In this document: positions 22,849 through 30,385 of the stretch, piece after piece
Layout of the letters: each line of letters begins with the position of its first letter
How positions within the stretch are numbered: position 1 is the stretch's first letter
From: DAOUMU01 sp034409055
GTDB taxonomy: Bacteria > Chloroflexota > Anaerolineae > 4572-78 > J111
Reading direction: 5' to 3'
Assembly: GCA_034409055.1 (NCBI GenBank)
Contig: DAOUMU010000576.1
Location: 1 to 32,705 of the forward strand
DNA length: 32,705 nucleotides
Position numbers and translations under genes: made by a program
Notes under the pieces: model-generated
Seen by the model: only the letters and a program-made list of their open reading frames with translations
The model's database searches: none
What the model was told of the DNA's origin: nothing

Positions 22849-24819
22849 ATGGGACATCCATCTGCCTTTGAGCCAGAATTTTCTCAACAGTCTGACCAGC
22901 CGCAATTGCAACTGGTTGTCCACGCCGGCCCATTAGCTGGTAAAGGTTTTCCTATTGTCAACGATGTATTAACTTTTGGCCGAGATCCAGAGAATGATAT
23001 TACTCTGGATGATAATCAGGTATCCAGGCGCCATGCCCGCCTGATTCGACAGGACGATGAGATTATCATAGAAGACTTGGGCAGCACAAATGGTACGCTG
23101 GTGAATGGCAAACCAATTGTGGGCCAGCATGTATTACAACCGGCCGATATTATTAGCATTGGCTCTTCTGTATTTGGCGTAAAAGGGTTTTCCGCCCCAC
23201 CCACAATTGGTGCCACCCAGGTTGCATCTGAAAAACCGACCTATCTTGCCGCTATGCCTGCGCCTGCCCCACCCGAGCCAGTTATATCCGCTCCCGTCTG
23301 GAGAGAACCGATGCCTCGTCCTGCATCACGGCCGACAAAGCCAGAATCATCCAGATTCAGTATTCTGGCGATTGGTGGAATTTTAGCTTTAGTTTTCACC
23401 CTTATTATTATTGCCGGAATTACCATTTACTTGCTATCTCAGGATGGAGGCTCTGCGGTAACCGATATTCCCGTAGTTGTTATTACCACGCCAGTCAACG
23501 GGAGCCAGGTGTCGGTTAATCAACCCCTAACAGTGCAGGCGACCGCTTCAGACCCCGCTGGCGTGGTGCGGATGGAGTTATGGGTGAGCGGTCTTAAAAC
23601 TGCCGAATCAATCAGTCCGGTCGCTCAGGGCCAGCCTACCCTGACGGCCTCGTTTCAATGGACACCTGAGGCTCCCGGCAGCTATACGCTGGAGGTAAGA
23701 GCTTATAACGAACGCGGCGCCGTTAGCGCTCCTACCTTGATTACGGTTAATGCGGCAGGTGGTGGACCGGCTGGCACGGATACGCCAACGGTCACCCCTA
23801 CGCTCGAAACGCCGACCGCCACTGTGCCAGGCAGTCCCTCGCTAACGACCCAAACGGATCTAAATGTTCGGGCTGGTCCTGGCATTCAATATGATTTATT
23901 GGGACTTTTGCCCACAGGCACAACCGTTGAAGTTATTGGCCGTTCTGGGGATCAACAATGGTGGCAAATTCGCTTTAGTCCGGCGGCGGATGGTATTGGT
24001 TGGGTGTCTGCAGACCCTGCCTATTCCAGCATCTCTAATGTCGAAGGTGTGCCTGTCGTGATTGCCCCTCCCACCCCGACCTCCATACCCAGTAGCACGC
24101 CCACTGATACGCCTACCGCTACCTCCGTTCCTCCAACCGATACCCCCATCCCGACCGGTACGCCTACCCCCACCCATACGCCCACCCCGACCGATACGCC
24201 CACCCCGACCGGTGAGTCAATCTTTATACAATTTGATGTTTCGCCCTCTACTGTTCAAGGGGGAGAGTGTGTGAATATTACCTGGAATGTCAGGGGGGTC
24301 AAAGAAGTCTATTATGAGAACAATGGCGTCGCTGGCAGCGGGAGTACTGTCGATTGTCCCAAAGAAACTAAAACCTATGAGCTCCGGGTAATCTTGTTAG
24401 ATGGCAGTGAACTGGTAGAAAAGAGAACGGTTGAGGTCATCAACGCTATTATCTCCTCGGGTTCCATAACTATTGAGCCTAATCAGACGGTCGATTTTGA
24501 TAACGGCCAAGTGCCTGGTAACGATTTCAGATGGAGTGTAAGTAACGGTGTCCGAAAATTTGAAGTACAAGGGGGAGTGAAACTGGCCCCTATGCCCGAC
24601 ACTGGTTCGCTAGCAGGTTTGCCTCTGTCGAAGTGTGTCAATGCTGCTTTTGAGCAGTACAATTTTATAGATGGTAGTGATGCCATCGTAGACCCGAATA
24701 ATCACCTTATTCCCGGACGTTTAGCTTGCTATAAAACCAACGAAGGCCGGCTGGGAAAAATGCGTTTCCCGGAAACCAGTACCGGCCCGCTGAAAGTAGA
24801 GTGGCTAACCTGGCAATAG
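22849..24819 (+). CDS. Membrane FHA protein with external Ig-like and SH3b domains
   Basis: A 656-residue single-pass protein. A cytoplasmic FHA domain (about 20-112) has the phosphothreonine-binding set: GR (44-45), SRRH (59-62) and GSTNGT (78-83). A Pro-rich linker and a membrane helix (171-196) come next. Outside are an Ig-like domain (206-302), a bacterial SH3 domain (334-395; LNVRAGPG, WWQIRF, GWVSADP), a Thr-Pro repeat linker (406-455), another Ig-like domain (458-535) and a Cys-containing C-terminus. The layout suggests a link between protein phosphorylation inside and wall binding outside; no Ser/Thr kinase is in the window. A good RBS (AGGGGG) precedes the ATG. Confidence 0.85.
   Translation: MGHPSAFEPEFSQQSDQPQLQLVVHAGPLAGKGFPIVNDVLTFGRDPENDITLDDNQVSRRHARLIRQDDEIIIEDLGSTNGTLVNGKPIVGQHVLQPADIISIGSSVFGVKGFSAPPTIGATQVASEKPTYLAAMPAPAPPEPVISAPVWREPMPRPASRPTKPESSRFSILAIGGILALVFTLIIIAGITIYLLSQDGGSAVTDIPVVVITTPVNGSQVSVNQPLTVQATASDPAGVVRMELWVSGLKTAESISPVAQGQPTLTASFQWTPEAPGSYTLEVRAYNERGAVSAPTLITVNAAGGGPAGTDTPTVTPTLETPTATVPGSPSLTTQTDLNVRAGPGIQYDLLGLLPTGTTVEVIGRSGDQQWWQIRFSPAADGIGWVSADPAYSSISNVEGVPVVIAPPTPTSIPSSTPTDTPTATSVPPTDTPIPTGTPTPTHTPTPTDTPTPTGESIFIQFDVSPSTVQGGECVNITWNVRGVKEVYYENNGVAGSGSTVDCPKETKTYELRVILLDGSELVEKRTVEVINAIISSGSITIEPNQTVDFDNGQVPGNDFRWSVSNGVRKFEVQGGVKLAPMPDTGSLAGLPLSKCVNAAFEQYNFIDGSDAIVDPNNHLIPGRLACYKTNEGRLGKMRFPETSTGPLKVEWLTWQ
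24064..24213 (+). repeat. Thr-Pro coding minisatellite
   Basis: Degenerate 6-18 bp repeats (CCCACCCCGACCGATACG and variants) encode the Thr-Pro-rich linker, residues 406-455, of the FHA protein. The length probably varies between strains by slippage. Confidence 0.7.
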
Positions 24820-24843
24820 TTAATTCCTGAGAAACAGAAAAAA

Positions 24844-24873
24844 TTGACAATGTAACGAGTTTTTTGTTAATAT
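24844..24873 (+). promoter_or_regulatory. Promoter of the small FHA gene
   Basis: TTGACA (24844-24849) and TAATAT (24868-24873) are spaced 18 bp. The 98 bp to the ATG show no obvious structure; GGGAGG is the RBS. Confidence 0.5.
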
Positions 24874-24970
24874 CTTGAGCATAATTAAAATCTTACTCTG
24901 AAATCTTCACCAGTAACCTGGTCAATAATGTGTCAAAAGATTACCTTAATAACTGGGAGGACAAGCGACA

Positions 24971-25561
24971 ATGTATGACAACGAGCCAACAATGATGGGG
25001 CATGCCCAACCTGCAGCCACCTTGGTTGTTCGACAAGGTCCTCAGGCAGGCATGAGTTTCCCTTTGTCAGGAAGCCAGGTGATAATTGGTCGAGAAGAAG
25101 GTATGAATATTGTTTTGCAGGATCCTGAAGCTTCTCGACGCCATTCTCGCATTAGTTGGCAAGGAGGGCAATTTGTTATCGAAGATATGGGGAGCACCAA
25201 TGGTACCTTTGTCAATGGTGTCCAGATTACTACTTCCAAAGTGCTGAACCCAGGTGATAGTATCGGTATTGGTCAGACCGCTCTGGTATTTCAAATAGCG
25301 GGAGCTCAAATGGGTGCTGCTCAAACTCCTCCCCAACAAGCACCGGTTTATACACCTTCTTCTGAAACACCTCCTGGTCAAGGTAGTAAAACCACTCAAT
25401 ATTTACTCTACGGCTGTGGTTGTCTACTGTTGCTGTGTATTTGTAGTTTGCTGGCTGTCGTCGCTTGGGCATTTATAGACCCGACTTCGTTTAGAGATGT
25501 CACCGGAATTGATCCTGGTATCTCGTTTAGGATGATACAAACTTACTCGAATACGGTTTGA
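24971..25561 (+). CDS. Small membrane FHA protein
   Basis: A 196-residue protein with an FHA domain (about 16-110; GR 40-41, SRRH 55-58, GSTNGT 74-79), a Gln/Pro-rich linker, and one C-terminal membrane helix (about 144-168) unusually rich in Cys (GCGCLLLLCIC). About 28 residues follow the helix. The FHA domain is close to that of the larger protein just upstream, so a duplication is likely. It should recruit phosphothreonine-bearing partners to the membrane. Convergent with the histidine kinase gene, with a terminator between them. Confidence 0.85.
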   Translation: MYDNEPTMMGHAQPAATLVVRQGPQAGMSFPLSGSQVIIGREEGMNIVLQDPEASRRHSRISWQGGQFVIEDMGSTNGTFVNGVQITTSKVLNPGDSIGIGQTALVFQIAGAQMGAAQTPPQQAPVYTPSSETPPGQGSKTTQYLLYGCGCLLLLCICSLLAVVAWAFIDPTSFRDVTGIDPGISFRMIQTYSNTV

Positions 25562-25594
25562 TGCCTAAAAATTTCCCCGAATTCTTTAAGAAAC

Positions 25595-25626
25595 AGGCCG
25601 GTCCTCTATCTCAAGACCGGCCTTTT
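25595..25626. terminator. Terminator between FHA and kinase genes
   Basis: AGGCCGGTC (25595-25603) pairs perfectly with GACCGGCCT (25615-25623), followed by TTTT on the plus strand and by TGTTTCTT on the minus strand. It probably serves both convergent genes. Confidence 0.85.
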
Positions 25627-25654
25627 GGTGTATGTTTATGGTTTTGTGACGACT

Positions 25655-27670
25655 TTACAAATCACGTGGATTGTCAAGCGGTAAAATCACCTCAAAGGTG
25701 GTGATGACACCGGGTTGGCTAAAAACTTCAATGTGCCCATTGTGGCGCTCGACAATGGCGTGAGCGGAATATAATCCCAGCCCCAAGGCTTGCCCCACAG
25801 GCTTCGTCGAAAAGAAGGGCCGGAATAGTTGCTCAAAATCTTCTTCAGCAATACCACTGCCATTATCAGAAATAGCTATCTTGACTTCTCGTTCAGACAC
25901 AAAGCTGGTCGAGATTGTAATTTGGGGCTGATCCGCATAATCTATCACCGCATCACGGGCGTTTAATAACAAATTCATCCAAACCAGTTTCAGATGACTG
26001 ACGCTGGCGGAAAGCACTGGCTGCGCCTGATAATCTTTCATTACTTCGATGTGGGCTTTTTTCAGGGAGCGAATGACTAAGGCCAAGGCCCCTTCGATGG
26101 TGTCAATTAAATTGGTTTGAGTGAAAAAGTAAGTTTCTTGATTTGAAAACTCCAACAAATTGGTAATAATATTCTGGATACGTTCTCCGGCCTTAAAGAT
26201 ACCAGTCGCTAACTCATATGCTTCACTATTAGGGGCAATCTCAAGTAGTAACAACTGACTGTTAGTCATCGTCACGGTTAACGGATTATTAATCTGGTGG
26301 GCTACACTACCGGCTAATTGGCCAACGGCAGCCAGGTTGGCTGAACGAAAGAGAGAGGCCTGCCAACGCCGGCGCTCGGATACGTCTTGGGCAAAAACAA
26401 TCACCTGATCTATCTGAGCTAAGCGATTACGGATTGGATAAATGCGAAATTCTCTATCTTTAAGATAAGGCTCTGTTTCATTTTTAGGTGAGATCCAGGT
26501 GTTTTTTTGGCCCGTTCGTAGGGATTCTCTAATTTGATTGAGTAATTCAGGGGCTGCTTTGACCCAGTCTAATGATAAGCAACTCTTGCCAACCAATTCG
26601 ACCGGCTGATATCCCTGACGTTCTGCCTCAACCTGGTTAATGGCATTAATGGTAAAATCTTGGTCCAAGAGATAGAGACCGTCGGTAATACTACTAAACA
26701 AGGCTTGTAATGTATTTCGACTACGGATAATTTTCTCGCGGTTTTTGGCCAGATTGATATAAGCCGAGGAAAGGTCTTGAAATAAACTGACATTTTCAAT
26801 AGCAATCGCCGCATGATCACAAAAAACAGAAAGCCAGCGAATCTGATTACTCGAAAAGGCTGATAAATGCTTACTGCCCAGGGCCAAAACGCCAACTAAT
26901 CTCTCTCTGGAGATCATAGGAATGATTAAGACTGATTGAATGGTTTGATTCTGCCATTCTAAGCTCGATGTTTTTTGCCGGTAGAGCACTTGTCGGATAA
27001 AGACCGCTTGCTCTACCAGGCTAAACAGGAAATCTTCTTCTCTGACCTGGTCAACTAATGGTGACGTTTTGGCAAAAGATTTATTTCTGCTTAAGTTTCC
27101 ATTCCGGTCGGTCAGATAAAGCTTAATCAGGTTGGCTTGGGTAATGTGGTAAGCCTTGACCAGAACAATTTTGAGAGCCTCGTCAAGTTGTAAGGTGCGA
27201 CTAATTTCTTGACTGGCTTCGTATAACGTCAGTAGCTCATCGGTTGCAGAGCCGGGAGGGGGCAATGGGGGGGCACTACCCTTTAGCCCTTGAAATTCTA
27301 AAATACGTTCAATTTTTATTCGTAACTCTGTGGTGTCGATGGGAAAAAGAACGTAATCAGCCGCCCCGTGTTGTAATTGTTCAATTGCCTGACCCCGTTC
27401 ATGGTCAGCCGCCAGGAGTAGCGTAGCCGTATGGGACGAGATGGCCTGCATCTTAGTGAAAAATGAGGCCGATTTGGGGAACTTGAGCAACGATGATAAA
27501 TCAATGATCAGCACAGGATAGAATTGTTGAGATAGTTGTTCGAAGAGCTGAGTGGTATCAAGCAATACATCAACGGCTAGCGATTGTTGAGGGGTGTTTT
27601 TTGCAATAATTTTTTTTTGAATTTCCGGTCCTTGAGTTGAAACCAGCAGAATGGTACTTGATTGATTCAT
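25655..27670 (-). CDS. Soluble receiver-GAF-PAS histidine kinase
   Basis: A 671-residue kinase without membrane helices. The N-terminal receiver-like domain (1-125) keeps a candidate D57 (LIIDLS) but has FPID where the usual Lys-Pro stands. A GAF domain (about 143-295), a PAS domain (about 317-432), the phosphoacceptor H458 in SVAHQINNPLT, an N box with N570, and G boxes (DNGSGI, GLGLYSAHAIV) follow. The ATG starting MNQSST is chosen because the receiver fold starts right there; the frame is open 55 codons further, but only from a TTG. No clear RBS is visible. No partner response regulator is adjacent. It is divergent from the winged-helix gene. Confidence 0.85.
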   Translation of the reverse strand: MNQSSTILLVSTQGPEIQKKIIAKNTPQQSLAVDVLLDTTQLFEQLSQQFYPVLIIDLSSLLKFPKSASFFTKMQAISSHTATLLLAADHERGQAIEQLQHGAADYVLFPIDTTELRIKIERILEFQGLKGSAPPLPPPGSATDELLTLYEASQEISRTLQLDEALKIVLVKAYHITQANLIKLYLTDRNGNLSRNKSFAKTSPLVDQVREEDFLFSLVEQAVFIRQVLYRQKTSSLEWQNQTIQSVLIIPMISRERLVGVLALGSKHLSAFSSNQIRWLSVFCDHAAIAIENVSLFQDLSSAYINLAKNREKIIRSRNTLQALFSSITDGLYLLDQDFTINAINQVEAERQGYQPVELVGKSCLSLDWVKAAPELLNQIRESLRTGQKNTWISPKNETEPYLKDREFRIYPIRNRLAQIDQVIVFAQDVSERRRWQASLFRSANLAAVGQLAGSVAHQINNPLTVTMTNSQLLLLEIAPNSEAYELATGIFKAGERIQNIITNLLEFSNQETYFFTQTNLIDTIEGALALVIRSLKKAHIEVMKDYQAQPVLSASVSHLKLVWMNLLLNARDAVIDYADQPQITISTSFVSEREVKIAISDNGSGIAEEDFEQLFRPFFSTKPVGQALGLGLYSAHAIVERHNGHIEVFSQPGVITTFEVILPLDNPRDL

Positions 27671-27837
27671 GAACTTATTTGTGTTATTTACAAGAATGAT
27701 AGAACTTACTCCCAAACTTAGGTGAACAGTTATATTTACTATATCACTACTCACGCCGTTTTGAAAGTAAGCAATATGAACTACTTTACCAAGAATAGCG
27801 ACCGAACCATAGTCTAAAATAAAGTTGGGATGCAAGT

Positions 27838-27851
27838 ACTATTTAAATAGT
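27838..27851. promoter_or_regulatory. 14-bp perfect palindrome, possible operator
   Basis: ACTATTTAAATAGT is a perfect palindrome in the 229-bp region between the kinase and the winged-helix gene, about 50 bp before the latter. It could be a site for that DNA-binding protein. No convincing promoter boxes were found around it. Confidence 0.35.
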
Positions 27852-27899
27852 CATAACAAAATGTTAGATTTTCTTATAGAAAAGATGGAGTCTTGAAAT

Positions 27900-28229
27900 A
27901 TGCAATCCCCTCTGTACCCTTCGGCCAAAGAGGTAGACATCGCTTTTTTGGTGTTTGTTGAAAGATATGCGACCGACTTGCTAAAGTGGGACATCTTGAC
28001 CTTTTTTGCCCACAATCCCGATTTCTGTGCTTCGGCCTCAAAGATTGCCACTCATCTCGGTCGTAGTGTCCATTCTATTCGTCCCGAGTTGGGCGATTTG
28101 GCCTTGCTGGGTATTTTGAGCCAAAAGGTGCAGGGGAGCCAAACCTTATATCAACTTACTAAAAACCCCCGTCTCAGAAAAATGACCCTAAAATTTGCCA
28201 AGCGGATGGCGACATCTGCCACCCGTTAA
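27900..28229 (+). CDS. Small winged-helix DNA-binding protein
   Basis: A 109-residue protein with a predicted winged-helix fold (about 27-92): helix LLKWDILTFFAHNP, helix-turn-helix SASKIATHLGRSVHSIRPELGDLALLGIL, then a wing ending in LYQLT. The length is that of a minimal MarR/ArsR-like regulator without a ligand domain. GGAG lies 9 bases before the ATG. It is divergent from the histidine kinase gene, so it may regulate that gene or itself. The basic C-terminus (RKMTLKFAKRM) could touch DNA. Confidence 0.7.
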   Translation: MQSPLYPSAKEVDIAFLVFVERYATDLLKWDILTFFAHNPDFCASASKIATHLGRSVHSIRPELGDLALLGILSQKVQGSQTLYQLTKNPRLRKMTLKFAKRMATSATR

Positions 28230-28272
28230 AAACCTCGTTTGCTGTCCCCCAACATAGCTCTTTTATGTTTAA

Positions 28273-28301
28273 TTGTATTCTATTTTAAAACATGGTAGAA
28301 T
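28273..28301 (+). promoter_or_regulatory. Promoter of the MBL-TPR unit
   Basis: TTGTAT (28273-28278) and TAGAAT (28296-28301) are spaced 17 bp, upstream of the MBL-fold gene. Confidence 0.6.
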
Positions 28302-28358
28302 TGAAGCCAAAAGTTTTAACTTAACCTTTTGCGTTTTAAAGGAATTGATGAAATAGTT

Positions 28359-29006
28359 ATGGAAATTACCTGGTATGGCCATGCCTGTTTTCGCTTAAAA
28401 GAGCGCTATATGACCATTGTGACGGACCCCTATGATAAAACGTTGGGGTTATCTCTCCCCCGGCTGAAAGCTGACATTGTTACTGTCAGTCACGCTTCAC
28501 CCCATCACAATTACACCGCTGCTGTAAAAGGGGATTTTAAGATGGTTAATAGCCCCGGCGAATATGAAATAGGGGGCATATTTATTACGGGTATCAACCT
28601 GACTCCTGTTAAAAAGAGTAACAAAAGCAGCCGCGTGACCTTGCAAAACAATGTGTTTGTCATCTATATGGACGATATTGCCCTTTGTCACCTGGGCGAT
28701 TTGAAGCATATACCTACTCAAAACCAGGTGGAGGATATGGGCAGTATTGATGTGCTGATGGTGCCGGTAGGCGGGTACAATGCCCTTAATGCTGCCCAGG
28801 CGGCCGAGGTTATTAGCCTGATTGAACCTTATATTGTCATTCCTATGCATTACAGTTTACCCAACTTAACCGTCAAGTTAGATCCGATCAGTAAATTTTT
28901 GAAAGAGATGGGGCTGACCAAGGCTGACACTGTGGACTCTTTAAAGTTGATTAAAACCAACTTACCCGAAGAAACCCAGATTGTGTTGCTAGAAGCAAAA
29001 TTATAG
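28359..29006 (+). CDS. MBL-fold hydrolase (UlaG-like)
   Basis: A 215-residue metallo-beta-lactamase-fold protein. The start MEITWYGHACFRL is the usual beginning of the family; the frame is open ten codons more but without support. The metal site is unusual: the HxHxDH motif appears as SHASPHHN (44-51), with HLGD (111-114) and MHY (163-165) as later ligands. It resembles UlaG-type lactonases or nucleases; the substrate cannot be read from sequence. AAAGGAA is 14 bp upstream, a long spacing. The TPR gene follows 9 bp later. Confidence 0.75.
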   Translation: MEITWYGHACFRLKERYMTIVTDPYDKTLGLSLPRLKADIVTVSHASPHHNYTAAVKGDFKMVNSPGEYEIGGIFITGINLTPVKKSNKSSRVTLQNNVFVIYMDDIALCHLGDLKHIPTQNQVEDMGSIDVLMVPVGGYNALNAAQAAEVISLIEPYIVIPMHYSLPNLTVKLDPISKFLKEMGLTKADTVDSLKLIKTNLPEETQIVLLEAKL

Positions 29007-29015
29007 AAGTATCAT

Positions 29016-29795
29016 ATGGATAACGACAATATAATGGACAAGCAAGAAAATATCGTCGATGATCAAGCTCACCTGGCTGATTCCTCCGACTCAGTCGAAA
29101 CAAAAGGTGTCAAGCTGGGCTGGCGGGTAGCCGTTGCCGCTATTGCCCTGGTTGTTGTGGCCGTACTGGCCTACCCCTTTCTTCAGCAGCAATTGAATAC
29201 CAATACCACCGGCACAACCAACGCCACGACCGACTTTCCCTCACAGTCACAAACTATTCTCACGGCTCCTGAAGCCACTGCCCAGGCCAATCCAGACTCG
29301 GCCGAAGCCCAGTTTCATCTGGGTAATGCCTATGTTCAGTCGGGGCAGTTGGAACAGGCCATAACCGCTTATCAAAAGGCAATCGAATTGGACCCAAATT
29401 ATGAAGCGGCTTACGCGAATTTGGGCGTGGTTTATTATCAACGCCAACAACTCGACCTGGCTGTGCTTCAATATCAAAAGGTGCTGGAGTTAAATCCCAA
29501 GGATGGTGAAGTAGCTTACAACCTGGGGGCCCTCTATTTGCAACAGGCCCTGCTGAGCGGTGAGCAGCCTGATCCTGATTTATTGGATAAAGCTATTGCC
29601 CAAATAGAACATGCTATGGAGTTATCCCCTGATTTAGCCGAACCCTATTTTAGCCTGGGTGTCGCTTACTACGCTTTGAACCAAACAGAAGAAGCCATCC
29701 AGGCCTTCGAGACTTTCCTGGCCCGTGATACCGGTCAGGACCCCCGCGCCAGTCAAGAAGCCCAACGTTACCTGCAAACCTTACGGGGCCAATAA
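29016..29795 (+). CDS. Membrane-anchored TPR protein
   Basis: A 259-residue protein with an acidic N-terminus, one membrane helix (about 36-55), a Thr/Asn-rich stretch (60-90) and four tetratricopeptide repeats (about 95-239; YxKAIELDPNYEAAYANLG is the clearest). TPRs bind other proteins, here most likely outside the membrane. It starts 9 bp after the MBL gene and both share a promoter and terminator. The RBS is weak. Which partner it binds is unknown. Confidence 0.8.
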   Translation: MDNDNIMDKQENIVDDQAHLADSSDSVETKGVKLGWRVAVAAIALVVVAVLAYPFLQQQLNTNTTGTTNATTDFPSQSQTILTAPEATAQANPDSAEAQFHLGNAYVQSGQLEQAITAYQKAIELDPNYEAAYANLGVVYYQRQQLDLAVLQYQKVLELNPKDGEVAYNLGALYLQQALLSGEQPDPDLLDKAIAQIEHAMELSPDLAEPYFSLGVAYYALNQTEEAIQAFETFLARDTGQDPRASQEAQRYLQTLRGQ

Positions 29796-29819
29796 CATCA
29801 TCCTCTTCAAATAAAAACT

Positions 29820-29904
29820 AATAAGGGGCGTAATTTAGTTGAGCAGGCCAGGCAGCCCGATGCCTTGCTACTGATTCAACCTTAAAATTACCTCCTTTTT
29901 TATT
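29820..29904 (+). terminator. Complex terminator after the TPR gene
   Basis: An imperfect outer stem (AAGGGGCGTAATTT at 29823 with AAAATTACCTCCTT near 29884-29898) encloses an AGGCA/TGCCT hairpin and is followed by TTTTTTATTT. It ends the MBL-TPR unit. The full gene-free stretch 29796-30385 also holds the repeats and the leader described below. Confidence 0.6.
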
Positions 29905-29959
29905 TATCCCGAATCCTTTTGGGTTGACGTAAGACTCTATATTATGAAGGTTTGTTTTA

Positions 29960-30043
29960 CGAAAGTGACTTATAGTCCGTGTAATTTGTGACTTTCGGGA
30001 AAAATTAATAAGTACCTTTGTCCTTTACAATTGGTGACTTTCG
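29960..30043. repeat. Clustered GTGACTTTCG repeats
   Basis: AATTKGTGACTTTCG occurs as direct repeats at 29983-29997 and 30029-30043, 46 bp apart, and CGAAAGTGAC (29960-29969) is a near-inverse copy. Their placement upstream of an exported repeat-protein gene suggests a regulator-binding region, which is an inference. Confidence 0.4.
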
Positions 30044-30116
30044 CCCCTTTTTAAGGTTGCGCTTCCGTTGTATTCTATATATGGGCATTAATCCGAAAAA
30101 AGACCCGTCGGCGTAA

Positions 30117-30180
30117 CTACACTCTGAGGCGTAGCCAAGCGAAGCCGAAGAGTCTCTTCACCAGCGGAAGAGGAGGCTAT
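30117..30180 (+). other. Foldable leader segment of the repeat-protein gene
   Basis: ACTCT (30121-30125) pairs with AGAGT (30149-30153), with a GGC/GCC stem inside, and directly after it CTCTTC (30154-30159) pairs with GAAGAG (30167-30172). The segment lies about 210-270 bases before the ATG. It resembles no riboswitch core I know; the c-di-GMP class was considered and not supported. Confidence 0.3.
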
Positions 30181-30385
30181 TAAACTATATCTTTCAAGAA
30201 GAGCAAAAGTACTCGTTTGAAGTCATTTTCAAAAAATACTCCCCGCCTCGACTCGAAACTGGCCTCAACTAGTGGCGGCTTTTGGAAAAACTTCGATCCT
30301 CGAACATCCCTCAGCTCCGGTTACGCCATTACTTTGAGCGATACTCAAAACGTTCTCTTCACCCCCCTGAGAGGAGATCATACCC

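Noticed and set aside
30117..30180. Cyclic-di-GMP riboswitch
   Set aside because: The conserved GEMM core and tetraloop receptor sequences are missing.
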